DNA of 60,931 nt. It comes from Sinorhizobium terangae. GTDB taxonomy: Bacteria; Pseudomonadota; Alphaproteobacteria; Rhizobiales; Rhizobiaceae. Where the stretch lies: positions 1 through 60,931 of the forward strand of contig NZ_WITC01000002.1 in NCBI RefSeq assembly GCF_009601505.1. The letters are read 5' to 3'. Shown here piece by piece: positions 25,397 through 33,828 of this stretch. The notes beneath the pieces are model-generated. The model did no database searches, was not told the DNA's origin, and saw nothing but the letters and a program-made list of their open reading frames with translations. A program made the position numbers and the translations under genes. Numbering within the stretch: position 1 is the stretch's first letter; each line of letters opens with the position of its first letter.

Positions 25397-26779
25397 ATGT
25401 CCGACTTCGATCTCGTTCTGAAGGGCACCGTCGTACTGCCGCATCGCGTCGTCGAAGGCGGACATGTGGCGGTGCGAGACGGCAAGGTGGTGCATGTCGG
25501 GCAGGGAGCAGCCCCGTCGGCACGAGAACGGCACGAGCTCGGCAGGGCGCTGATCCTCCCCGGTGCGATCGATGCCCAGGTGCATTCGTTGTCGCAGAAG
25601 AACCAGGAGGATTTCATCTGGTCGACACGCTCGGCTGCCGCCGGCGGCGTGACGACGATCGTCGACATGCCCTTTGACGAGGGCAATCTCGTCTGCTCGG
25701 CGGAAGCGGTCAGACGGAAGATCGCCCATGCGAGCCCGCAGGCCCGCGTCGATTTTGCGCTCTACGGTACCATCGATCCCGAGGAGGGGGCGTTGCGGAT
25801 TGGCGAGATGGTGGAGGCCGGTGTTGCCGCCTTCAAGTTCTCGACGTTTGGAACGGACCCGAAACGGTTCCCGCGAATTCCCGCTGGATTGTTGGAGGAG
25901 TGCTTCCGGGCGATCGCCCCGACAGGACTGACCGCCGGCGTTCACAATGAGGATGACGAGGCGGTACGGGCCGCGATCGATAAGGTCAAGGCCGCCGGCA
26001 TCAGCGACTATCGGGCCCACGGTCTTTCGCGGCCGCCGCTGACCGAGCTTCTTGCGACCAACCAGATCTATGAGACGGGTGCCGCAACCGGCTGTCCAGC
26101 GCATGTGGTGCATTGCTCGCTTGGCCGCGGCTACGAAATCGCGGCTGCCTATCGGGCGCAGGGCCATGCCGCGACGATCGAGTGCTGCATTCATTATCTC
26201 ACTTTGGACGAGGAGAACGACGTCCGCCGCCTCGGCGGCAAGGCCAAGATCAACCCGCCGATCCGCCCGCGCGCGGAGGTTGAAAAACTCTGGCGGCATG
26301 TGGCTGACGGCAATGTGACGCTGGTTTCGACCGATCATGTGAGCTGGTCGGAGGATCGCAAGACCAATCCGGATATGCTTGCCAATGCGTCCGGTGTGCC
26401 GGGCCTTGAGGTGATGGTGCCGCTGTTCGTCAAGGGTGCGCTGGAGCGCGGCATTCCGCTGACGCGCGCCGCTGAGCTTATGGCGCTCAACCCCGCGCGG
26501 CATTTCCGAATCAACCACTGCAAGGGAGCGCTCGAAGCCGGCAAGGATGCCGATATTATCGTCATGACGCCGGAATCCTATGTCTATGATGCGGCGACAA
26601 GCGGTAACAATGTCGTCGGCTGGTCGCCCTATAACGGCATTCGCCTGCCGTGGCGGGTCTCCGCCACCTATCTGCGCGGACGCCTCGTCTGTGATGGCAG
26701 TCGGGTCGTCGCGGAGCCGGGCACCGGTGCCTTCGTGCGGCCGTTGCCGAGCCTGCCGCTTCGGGAGCCGCGGCAATGA
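25397..26779 (+). CDS. Hydantoinase/dihydropyrimidinase-like amidohydrolase with an altered HxH motif
   Basis: A 460-residue cytoplasmic amidohydrolase-superfamily enzyme. The start MSDFDLVL follows GGGAAGAGC; a frame seven codons longer is possible. It has the TIM-barrel pattern of allantoinase and hydantoinase: AAAGGVTTIVDMP, the probable carboxylated lysine in AAFKFST, the metal histidines in VHNEDD and VVHCSLG, and the aspartate in STDHVSW. The first metal motif reads DAQVHS, with Gln61 in place of the usual histidine. In the proposed pathway it opens hydantoin-5-propionate to N-carbamoyl-L-glutamate. It overlaps the next gene by four bases (ATGA). Confidence 0.8.
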   Translation: MSDFDLVLKGTVVLPHRVVEGGHVAVRDGKVVHVGQGAAPSARERHELGRALILPGAIDAQVHSLSQKNQEDFIWSTRSAAAGGVTTIVDMPFDEGNLVCSAEAVRRKIAHASPQARVDFALYGTIDPEEGALRIGEMVEAGVAAFKFSTFGTDPKRFPRIPAGLLEECFRAIAPTGLTAGVHNEDDEAVRAAIDKVKAAGISDYRAHGLSRPPLTELLATNQIYETGAATGCPAHVVHCSLGRGYEIAAAYRAQGHAATIECCIHYLTLDEENDVRRLGGKAKINPPIRPRAEVEKLWRHVADGNVTLVSTDHVSWSEDRKTNPDMLANASGVPGLEVMVPLFVKGALERGIPLTRAAELMALNPARHFRINHCKGALEAGKDADIIVMTPESYVYDAATSGNNVVGWSPYNGIRLPWRVSATYLRGRLVCDGSRVVAEPGTGAFVRPLPSLPLREPRQ

Positions 26780-28041
26780 CCGCATCGCAAACCAATCTGC
26801 CGGTCGATGCGCGCCGCATCGCCGATATCGTCAGGGGCCTGGAGCGCATAACCGAGCCCGACCACCCCTACACCCGCCGCGCCTTCACGCCGCTATTTCT
26901 CGAAGGTCGCGCCTTCCTCGAAGAACGGTTCAGCGCCGCGGGTCTCGATACGAGGATCGATGCGGCCGGCAACCTCATCGGCCGGCGCAAGGGTCGCAAA
27001 CCGGCGCTCGGCACGATCATGCTCGGCTCGCATTCCGATACGGTGCCTGAAGGCGGCCGCTTCGACGGGATCGCCGGCGTTGCGGCGGCGCTCGAAGTGG
27101 CGCGATCCCTTTCTGACGCCGGTATCGAGCTCGACCATGATCTGGAGATCGTCGATTTCCTTGCCGAGGAGGTGTCGATCTTTGGCGTTTCCTGCGTCGG
27201 CAGCCGCGGCATGGCGGGGGTCGTTCCGGATGGCTGGCTGAGCCGTGCGCACGACGAGCTGACGCTCCGCCAAGGCATCGTCAAAGTAGGCGGTGATCCT
27301 TCCCGTCTGCCTTCGTCCAAGCGCTCCGACGTCAAGGCCTTCCTGGAGCTGCATATCGAGCAGGGGCCGGTGCTCGAGGCCGAGCGCCTGGATATCGGCG
27401 TGGTGACGGCGATCTCCGGGATTACCCGCATCGAGATCATCGTCGAGGGGCAGGCGGATCATGCGGGCACGACCCCGATGGGGCGCCGCCGCGATGCGCT
27501 TGTCGCCGCCTCGCGGCTTGTGCTGGAGATCGAGAAGCTCGGCTTTGCCCATGCGGCAGGCGAGGGGCACTTCACCGCGACCGTCGGCGAATTCGAAATC
27601 GAGCCGAATGCCGCCAATGTCGTGCCCTCGCGGGCGCGGCTCTTGATCGATGCCCGCGCCGAGTTGCGGCCGCAGATGGACGTGTTCATCGCGGAGGTCG
27701 AAGCGCTTGCCGCACGCATCGCCGAGGAGGTCGGTGTCACAATCACGCCGAAGGTGATCTCCGACAATCACCCGACACCTGGCGATCCATTGGTTCTCGC
27801 GACGCTGGAAGCGGCCTGCGGGCGCGTCGGCGCGCGGCATCGACTCATGGCTTCTGGCGCCGGGCACGACACGGCTTGGATGGGCCGGATAACGAGATCC
27901 GCGATGATCTTCATTCCCTGTCGCGATGGCCGGTCGCATGCGCCCGAGGAATGGGCGGAAAACGACGATATCGCGCTTGGCGCGGCGGTGCTGCTCGAGG
28001 CAGTGCTCCGGCTCGACGGACAATTGCAGGAGAAGACGTAG
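26776..28041 (+). CDS. N-carbamoyl-L-amino-acid hydrolase / allantoate amidohydrolase (M20 family)
   Basis: This 421-residue zinc enzyme has the family metal and substrate motifs GSHSDTVPEGGRFDG, AEEVSIFG, ELHIEQGP, GQADHAGTTPM and GAGHDTAWM. It cleaves a carbamoyl group, releasing CO2 and ammonia. Following the hydantoinase it would convert N-carbamoyl-L-glutamate to glutamate, the last step of the proposed route. Its ATG overlaps the hydantoinase TGA, so the two are coupled. Allantoate is the other possible substrate, but no purine-degradation genes are nearby. Confidence 0.88.
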   Translation: MTASQTNLPVDARRIADIVRGLERITEPDHPYTRRAFTPLFLEGRAFLEERFSAAGLDTRIDAAGNLIGRRKGRKPALGTIMLGSHSDTVPEGGRFDGIAGVAAALEVARSLSDAGIELDHDLEIVDFLAEEVSIFGVSCVGSRGMAGVVPDGWLSRAHDELTLRQGIVKVGGDPSRLPSSKRSDVKAFLELHIEQGPVLEAERLDIGVVTAISGITRIEIIVEGQADHAGTTPMGRRRDALVAASRLVLEIEKLGFAHAAGEGHFTATVGEFEIEPNAANVVPSRARLLIDARAELRPQMDVFIAEVEALAARIAEEVGVTITPKVISDNHPTPGDPLVLATLEAACGRVGARHRLMASGAGHDTAWMGRITRSAMIFIPCRDGRSHAPEEWAENDDIALGAAVLLEAVLRLDGQLQEKT

Positions 28042-29139
28042 ATGGGCCGAATATTGACGGAAAAGGATGTCGAGGCGGCAGTCAAGGGCGGCTCCGTCTA
28101 CGCGGCGGGCGGTGGCGGCTGGGCGGATCACGGGCGAATGCTGGGGCTTGCGGCGGTCTCGATCGGCAAGCCGGAGTTGGTCTCGATCAACGAGCTGGAG
28201 CCGGACGATTGGGTGGCGACCGCCGCTGCAATCGGCGCGCCGGCCTCCACCACGCCGTGGGAGATGCGCGGTGTCGATTACGTGAAGGCGGTTGAACTGC
28301 TGCAGGAGGCGCTCGGCGAAAAGCTTACTGGCCTGATCATCGGGCAGAACGGCAAGTCCTCGACGCTGAATGGCTGGCTGCCCTCGGCGATCCTCGGCAC
28401 CAAGGTGGTTGATGCCGTCGGCGATATCCGCGCCCATCCGACAGGCGACATGGGATCGATCGGTCTCGCCGGTTCGCCTGAACCGATGATCCAGACGGCG
28501 GTTGGGGGAAACCGCGAGGAAAACCGCTATATCGAACTCGTGGTCCGGGGTGCAACGGCCAAGGTGTCGCCGATCCTGAGGACCGCTGCGGACATGTCAG
28601 GCGGCTTTATCGCCTCCTGCCGCAATCCTGTCCACGCGTCCTACGTCAAGGCCAATGCCGCGCTCGGCGGCATCTCCATGGCGCTGACTCTGGGCGAGGC
28701 GATTATCGCTGCGGAAGGCAAGGGCGGCAGTGCCGTCATCGATGCAATCGCAAACACCACCAACGGCTCCATTCTTGCCGAGGGAACCATCACCGACAAA
28801 ACCGTCGTCTATACCAAGGAAGCCTTCGATATCGGCACTGTTACGCTCGGGAAGGGCGATGACTCAACGATACTCCATGTGATGAACGAATACATGGCCG
28901 TGGAAACGCCGGACGGCACTCGCCTTGCAACCTTCCCGGATGTCATCACCACGCTGTCTCCGGAAGGCGAACCCTTGAGCGTCGGGCAGTTGCAGGTGGG
29001 CATGACGGTCTTCGTGCTGCATGTGCCGAAGTCGGTGATCCCGCTCGCCTCCAGTGTGCTCGACCCGTCCGTCTATCCGCCGGTCGAAAAGGCGATGGGG
29101 ATCGAGATTGCACGCTACGCCTTGGCGGGGAAGCGTTGA
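28042..29139 (+). CDS. DUF917-family protein, possible (S-methyl-)thiohydantoin desulfurase
   Basis: A 365-residue protein whose ATG directly follows the stop of the carbamoylase gene. It shows the DUF917 pattern: an N-terminal glycine-rich start (AAGGGGWADHGRM), IIGQNGKSSTLNG and a conserved GDMGSIGLAG segment. As I recall, this family (PF06032) has been renamed S-methyl-thiohydantoin desulfurase because members release methanethiol from the S-methyl-ergothioneine breakdown intermediate. That role would fill the step between the hydratase and the hydantoinase here. Older annotations link the family loosely to hydantoinases. Function is inferred from recollection and position. Confidence 0.72.
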   Translation: MGRILTEKDVEAAVKGGSVYAAGGGGWADHGRMLGLAAVSIGKPELVSINELEPDDWVATAAAIGAPASTTPWEMRGVDYVKAVELLQEALGEKLTGLIIGQNGKSSTLNGWLPSAILGTKVVDAVGDIRAHPTGDMGSIGLAGSPEPMIQTAVGGNREENRYIELVVRGATAKVSPILRTAADMSGGFIASCRNPVHASYVKANAALGGISMALTLGEAIIAAEGKGGSAVIDAIANTTNGSILAEGTITDKTVVYTKEAFDIGTVTLGKGDDSTILHVMNEYMAVETPDGTRLATFPDVITTLSPEGEPLSVGQLQVGMTVFVLHVPKSVIPLASSVLDPSVYPPVEKAMGIEIARYALAGKR

Positions 29140-29151
29140 CGGGAGGGCGAT

Positions 29152-29481
29152 GTGGCGCGCGATCCGGGGCTTGAGGAACTGGTGAGGCAAGACCTCGGCG
29201 ATCGGCCGGGGCTTTCGGAAAAGCCGATGTTCGGTGGTCTGGCCTTTCTCGTGAACGGCAATCTGCTCTGCGGCGCCCGCGAGGATGGAATGCTGGTGCG
29301 GCTTGGCAAGGGCAATGACGATTGGGCCTTGGCGCTGCCCGGCATCGTGCAGATGGTGATGGGCGAGCGCCGGATGCACGGCTGGGTGCGCGCCAGCGCG
29401 GAGTCCTATGGCGACGACGCCTTGCGCCAGCGCCTGCTGGATGCGGCGCTCGCCTTCGTCGAAGCTTTGCCGCCGAAGTGA
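29152..29481 (+). CDS. Small TfoX N-terminal-domain protein
   Basis: A 109-residue protein starting at GTG after GGGAGG, 12 bases past the DUF917 stop. The segment SEKPMFGGLAFLVNGNLLCG is the hallmark of TfoX/Sxy N-terminal-domain proteins. Free-standing versions are common in alphaproteobacteria and have no established role; they should not be equated with the competence regulator of gammaproteobacteria. It appears cotranscribed with the catabolic operon but may be an unrelated passenger. Confidence 0.75.
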   Translation: MARDPGLEELVRQDLGDRPGLSEKPMFGGLAFLVNGNLLCGAREDGMLVRLGKGNDDWALALPGIVQMVMGERRMHGWVRASAESYGDDALRQRLLDAALAFVEALPPK

Positions 29482-29498
29482 ATGAAGGAGGGCGCAGC

Positions 29499-29634
29499 TT
29501 GCCCCTCACCCTAGCCCTCTCCCCGCTCGCGGGGAGAGGGAACGGCCGCACCGGTTGCCGCAAGTGCCGGCGGACGCGATGGCCACGATGTCCCCTCTCC
29601 CCGCAAGCGGGGAGAGGGTTAGGGTGAGGGGCAA
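29499..29634. repeat. RIME-like element with inverted 43-bp ends
   Basis: The left end 29499-29541 and the right end 29592-29634 are inverted copies with about three mismatches. Each carries an inner CTCCCCGC/GCGGGGAG hairpin. It separates the TfoX-like gene from the urocanate-hydratase homologue and could lower read-through between them. Confidence 0.7.
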
Positions 29635-29666
29635 ATTCTGCGTCCACGCAACAAAGGACGACCACA

Positions 29667-31325
29667 ATGCCCAAATCCAATCCCCGTCATCCGAACTTTC
29701 CGATTCCCGGCGGGCCGGAGCTGCGCGCCAGGGGCTGGCGGCAGGAGGCGCTGCTACGGCTGCTCGAGAACGTCCTTTCGGTCGGCGAGGACCCGGATAA
29801 TCTCGTCGTTTACGCGGCGCTGGGCAAGGCGGCGCGCAACTGGCCGTCACACCGAGCGATCGTCAAGGCGCTCATCGAGATGGACGAGGACCAGACGCTG
29901 GTCATCCAGTCCGGCAAGCCCGTCGGCCTGTTGAAGACCCATGCCAAGGCACCGCTCGTCATCATGGCCAACTGCAACATCGTCGGCCAATGGGCGAAGG
30001 CGGAGGTCTTTTACGAACTGCAACGCAAGGGGCTGATCTGCTGGGGCGGGCTGACGGCGGGCGCCTGGCAATATATCGGTAGCCAGGGGGTGATCCAAGG
30101 CACCTACGAGATCTTCATGCGGATTGGCGAGCGCCGCTTCGGCGGCGATCTTTCCGGCCGTTTCGTGCTGACCGCGGGTCTCGGCGGCATGGGCGGCGCG
30201 CAACCGCTCGCCGGCCGCATGGCGGGTGCGGCCATCCTCTGCGTCGACATCGATCCCGAGCGGGCAAAGAAGCGCCAGCAGGTCGGCTATCTTCAGGAGA
30301 TCGCGCCCGACCTCGACGCGGCGCTCGCGATGATCGACGCGGCGGTCAAGGAGAAGCGGGCGCTGTCCGTAGGGCTCATTGGCAACGCGGCGGAAATCTA
30401 TCCGGAGATCGCCCGGCGCGGCATCGTGCCCGACGTTGTCACCGACCAGACCTCGGCTCATGATCTCGTTTATGGCTATGTGCCGAAGGGCATGAGCCTC
30501 GACCAGGTGCGGTCGCTGCGCGAAGACGGGCAGGGGCAGCTGATGGCGGCGAGCCGCGCCTCGATCGTCGAGCATGTGAAGGCCATGCTCGACTTCCAGA
30601 AAGAGGGCGCGGAAGTCTTCGATAACGGCAACCTGATCCGCACGCAGGCGCGGGAAGGGGGTGTTGCCAACGCCTTCGATATTCCGATCTTCACCGAGGC
30701 CTATCTGCGGCCGCTCTTTGCCCGCGCGATCGGCCCGTTCCGCTGGATGGCGCTTTCCGGCGAGGCGAGCGACATCGCCGTGATCGACGACCTGCTCCTT
30801 GAAATGTTCCCGGACAATCGCATCATCACCAACTGGATCCGGCTTGCGCGGCAGCACATTCCCTTCGAGGGTCTGCCGGCGCGCATCGCCTGGCTCGGCC
30901 ACGGCGAACGCACGGCGCTTGCACGGCGCGTCAATCAACTGGTCGCAAGCGGCGAGCTCAAGGGGCCCGTCGCCTTCTCGCGGGACCATCTCGACGCTGG
31001 CGCAATGGCGCATCCGAATATCATGACCGAGCGGATGAAAGACGGGTCGGATGCGATCGCCGACTGGCCACTGCTCGACGCGATGCTGCTCTGTTCTTCG
31101 ATGGCCGATCTCGTCGTCGTCCATTCGGGCGGAGGCGGCTATGCCGGTTACATGACGAGCTGCGGGGTGACGGTCGTTGCAGACGGCACGAAGGCCGCCG
31201 ACGAGCGGCTCGACCACGCGCTGACTAACGACACGTCACTCGGAGTCATCCGCTATGCGGATGCGGGCTACGACGAGTCCTTCGAGGAAATCGCCGCAAA
31301 GGGCATCGGTCATGTGAAGGTCTGA
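29667..31325 (+). CDS. Urocanate-hydratase-family enzyme, probable (S-methyl-)thiourocanate hydratase
   Basis: This 552-residue NAD-dependent lyase starts after AAAGGACG. It matches HutU along its length: GGLTAGAWQYIGSQG, the dinucleotide-site segment GLGGMGGAQPLAG, DQTSAHD, and the C-terminal VVADGTKAADERL. It departs from classical urocanase in the loop after TSAHD. HutU usually has PLNGY there; this protein has LVYGY. That loop is close to the substrate, which suits a modified urocanate. With the MIO-less lyase upstream I infer hydration of thiourocanate or its S-methyl form. Ordinary urocanate remains possible. Confidence 0.8.
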   Translation: MPKSNPRHPNFPIPGGPELRARGWRQEALLRLLENVLSVGEDPDNLVVYAALGKAARNWPSHRAIVKALIEMDEDQTLVIQSGKPVGLLKTHAKAPLVIMANCNIVGQWAKAEVFYELQRKGLICWGGLTAGAWQYIGSQGVIQGTYEIFMRIGERRFGGDLSGRFVLTAGLGGMGGAQPLAGRMAGAAILCVDIDPERAKKRQQVGYLQEIAPDLDAALAMIDAAVKEKRALSVGLIGNAAEIYPEIARRGIVPDVVTDQTSAHDLVYGYVPKGMSLDQVRSLREDGQGQLMAASRASIVEHVKAMLDFQKEGAEVFDNGNLIRTQAREGGVANAFDIPIFTEAYLRPLFARAIGPFRWMALSGEASDIAVIDDLLLEMFPDNRIITNWIRLARQHIPFEGLPARIAWLGHGERTALARRVNQLVASGELKGPVAFSRDHLDAGAMAHPNIMTERMKDGSDAIADWPLLDAMLLCSSMADLVVVHSGGGGYAGYMTSCGVTVVADGTKAADERLDHALTNDTSLGVIRYADAGYDESFEEIAAKGIGHVKV

Positions 31326-31343
31326 TGGTGCCTCGATGGCGTG

Positions 31344-32105
31344 TCAGACGACCGTCTCCCCGCCATCGACCACCAGAATCTGCCCGGTCATGTAGGACGA
31401 CCGATCGGAGACGAGAAAGAGGATCGACTCGGCGATTTCGTCGACGCTCGCCCAACGGCCGAGCGGCACCTTCTCGCGGATATAGGCCTCGATCGCGCCG
31501 CGCCCGCCCATTTGCGCAATGAAGGGTTCGTTGAAGGGCGTATCCACCCAGCCGGGGCAGAGCGCATTCACACGCACACCGTATTTCGCATAGTCGCCGG
31601 CCATCTGGCGGGTCATGGCGATGACGGCGTGTTTCGTCGTCGTGTAGGCGATCATCTCGCGGTCGTAGAGAACTCCGGAGGACGAGGAGGTGTTGAGGAT
31701 GACGCCGCGGCCCACCGCCTTCATCGATGGCATGACGAGGCGGGCGGCCATGAAATGGGCGCGGACGTTGAGGCTCCAGGAGCGATCGAAGCCCGCCACG
31801 TCGACGCCTTCGAGATCGCCGGCAACCTGGGCACCGGCGTGATTGTGCAGGATGTCGATCCGGCCGTGGCGGTAAAGCACGTCGGCAATGCCATCGGAAA
31901 GCGCCTGGTCGTCGGTCACGTCGATCGCCAGCGGCTCGGCGCTGCCTGCGGTGCCGGCGATCGCCGCGACGGTCGCTTCCGCGGCCTTCCGGCTGCGGTC
32001 GACAACCACGACATGGGCGCCTTCGCGCGCCATGATGGCAGCGCCTGCCTGACCGATGCCAGAGCCTGCTCCGGTGACGATCGCGACCCGGTCTTTCAGG
32101 ATCAT
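31344..32105 (-). CDS. Short-chain dehydrogenase/reductase (classical SDR)
   Basis: A 253-residue Rossmann enzyme with TGAGSGIG near residue 11, NHAG near residue 88, a serine run (NTSSSSG) and the catalytic YTTTK. The acidic residue after strand 2 (VVVVDRSR) favours NAD(H). It is the last gene of the minus-strand importer operon, starting 4 bases after the PotC-like stop, so it probably oxidises the imported solute or a product of it. It converges on the hydratase gene at 29667-31325. Substrate unknown. Confidence 0.85.
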   Translation of the reverse strand: MILKDRVAIVTGAGSGIGQAGAAIMAREGAHVVVVDRSRKAAEATVAAIAGTAGSAEPLAIDVTDDQALSDGIADVLYRHGRIDILHNHAGAQVAGDLEGVDVAGFDRSWSLNVRAHFMAARLVMPSMKAVGRGVILNTSSSSGVLYDREMIAYTTTKHAVIAMTRQMAGDYAKYGVRVNALCPGWVDTPFNEPFIAQMGGRGAIEAYIREKVPLGRWASVDEIAESILFLVSDRSSYMTGQILVVDGGETVV

Positions 32106-32109
32106 TGTT

Positions 32110-32928
32110 TCACTCCCCGGATTTGCTTTTCTTTTCGCGCATGAGAAGGCGCGCTGTCAGGATCAGGAGCAGCGAGGCGACCAATACCAGAGTCGCGATC
32201 GCGTTGATTTCCGGCGTCACGCCGCGGCGGATCGAGGCGAAGACATAGATCGGCAGGGTCGTCTTCGAGCCGGCGACGAAGAATGCGATGATGAAATCGT
32301 CGAAGGAGAAGGTGAAGGCGAGCAGGAAACCGGCGAGGATCGACGGCAGGATCTGCGGCAGCACGATCAGGCGGAAGGTGGTGAGCGGCGTCGCGTAGAG
32401 ATCGCTCGACGCCTCGACGATGTCACGGCCGAGGCTCGCGATCCGCGCCTTGACGATCATCGTCACCAGCGCCATCGAGAAGAGCCCGTGGGCGGCGATG
32501 ATCGAGCCGTAGCCGAGGCCGAGCTGCGGCGGCTGATCGCCTGGCCAGATCGTCGCGAGCGCGGGATTGACGAAGGAGAAGACGGCGACGAGCGCGACCA
32601 GCGTGGCGATGCCGATGACGACGCCCGGCACGACGATCGCCGCGGCGAACAAGGCGTCGAAGACGGCGCGTGTACGCATGCCGAGCCGCTCCATGCCGAG
32701 TGCTGCCATGGTGCCGAAGATGGCGGCGAGTGCGGCGCTGGTGAAGGCGATCATCAGGCTGTTTTCGAGCGCCGAGACCAGGAACGTGTTGCCAAGCGCC
32801 TTGCCGTACCAGGCGGTCGAGAAGCCGGTGAACTCGCTCGCATTGCGGCCGGCATTGAAGGAAAACAGCACGACCAGCGCGATCGGCGCGTAAAGAAAGA
32901 GATAGACGGAGGAGATGAAGGCGCGCAT
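32110..32928 (-). CDS. ABC transporter permease, spermidine/putrescine (PotC) type
   Basis: A 272-residue inner-membrane permease beginning MRAFISSVYLFLYAPIALV. The ORF continues far upstream in this frame through the other permease gene, but its ATG overlaps the upstream TGA (ATGA) and marks the true start. It has about six membrane segments and the coupling loop DIVEASSDLYATP with ILPSILAGFLLAF, typical of PotC. Confidence 0.9.
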   Translation of the reverse strand: MRAFISSVYLFLYAPIALVVLFSFNAGRNASEFTGFSTAWYGKALGNTFLVSALENSLMIAFTSAALAAIFGTMAALGMERLGMRTRAVFDALFAAAIVVPGVVIGIATLVALVAVFSFVNPALATIWPGDQPPQLGLGYGSIIAAHGLFSMALVTMIVKARIASLGRDIVEASSDLYATPLTTFRLIVLPQILPSILAGFLLAFTFSFDDFIIAFFVAGSKTTLPIYVFASIRRGVTPEINAIATLVLVASLLLILTARLLMREKKSKSGE

Positions 32929-33782
32929 CAGACGAGGTCCACCTGTCTTGTGCCCGCGACCTTCCAGGCGATCCGCATCGCCACCATCAGCACCACGACG
33001 ACGACGGCGACGAGGGTGACGGCGATCGCCGAGCCGAACGGCCAATTGCGCGATTGCAGGAAGAGATCGACAAGCGCATTGCCGATGAAGAAGACCTTGC
33101 CGCCGCCGAGAAGCTGCGGGATCAGGTACTCGCCGAGGAGCAGGATGGTGACGAGCGCGACGCCGGTCATCACACCGGGTAGCGAAAGCGGCAAGGTGAC
33201 GCCGAAGAAGGTGGAGACCGGTTTGGCGCCGAGATCGGCGGAGGCCTCCAAGAGCCGGCGGTCGAGCTTTTCCAGGCTCACATAGATCGGCATGATCATC
33301 AGCGGCAGATAGCCATAAACGATGCCGAGCAGCACGGCGCCGGGCGTGTTGAGCATCCGCACGTCCTCGATGCCGATCATCGAGAGCAGATTGGGAATGC
33401 CGCGCGAACCGAGGATGTACATCCAGGCATAGGTGCGCACGAGCAGGCTCGTCCAGAACGGCACGACCACCAGCGAAACGAGGATGAGGCGATAGCGCGG
33501 GTTCGCCCGGACGGCGAGATAATAGGCGACGGGATAGGCGACCAGCAGGCAGAGCATGGCGCCGGCGGGTGCAAGCACCAGCGTGTTCCAGAACGCCGCT
33601 GCCCGCGTCGGCAGGTTGGCGAACTGGGCGAAGGTGAAGGCGGCCTGATACCCGCCCTCCGGCGCGCGTTCGCCAAAGGCAAAGACGAGCATGGCGATGA
33701 AGGGGAGCACGAGAAAGACGCAGAGCCATGCCGCCGCCGGCGCAACCAGCGCCGCCGTCACCAGGTTCCTCTTCGTGTTCAT
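32928..33782 (-). CDS. ABC transporter permease, spermidine/putrescine (PotB) type
   Basis: A 284-residue inner-membrane permease starting at MNTKRNLVTAALVAPA. An ATG four codons upstream (MRAAMNTK) is also possible. It has six or so hydrophobic segments and the PotB coupling loop LLEASADLGAKP. The stop overlaps the PotC-like start. A RIME-like repeat separates it from the SBP gene upstream, which may help keep SBP expression higher than permease expression. Confidence 0.9.
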   Translation of the reverse strand: MNTKRNLVTAALVAPAAAWLCVFLVLPFIAMLVFAFGERAPEGGYQAAFTFAQFANLPTRAAAFWNTLVLAPAGAMLCLLVAYPVAYYLAVRANPRYRLILVSLVVVPFWTSLLVRTYAWMYILGSRGIPNLLSMIGIEDVRMLNTPGAVLLGIVYGYLPLMIMPIYVSLEKLDRRLLEASADLGAKPVSTFFGVTLPLSLPGVMTGVALVTILLLGEYLIPQLLGGGKVFFIGNALVDLFLQSRNWPFGSAIAVTLVAVVVVVLMVAMRIAWKVAGTRQVDLV

Positions 33783-33828
33783 TGCCGCTCGCATGAAGTT
33801 CGGTCCGTCAAAATGCACTTAGATCGAA

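Noticed and set aside
29152..29481. Competence regulator TfoX
   Set aside because: Only the N-terminal domain is present (109 residues) and no competence genes are near. It is a common stand-alone small protein in alphaproteobacteria.
23828..31325. Canonical histidine utilisation (hut) operon
   Set aside because: The lyase lacks the MIO Ala-Ser-Gly triad, there is no imidazolonepropionase (HutI), and hydantoin-type hydrolases take its place.
32110..33729. A 539-residue fused permease
   Set aside because: The upstream half of this frame is a shadow of the PotB-like gene. The PotC-like protein starts at 32928 in an ATGA overlap, so these are two separate permeases.
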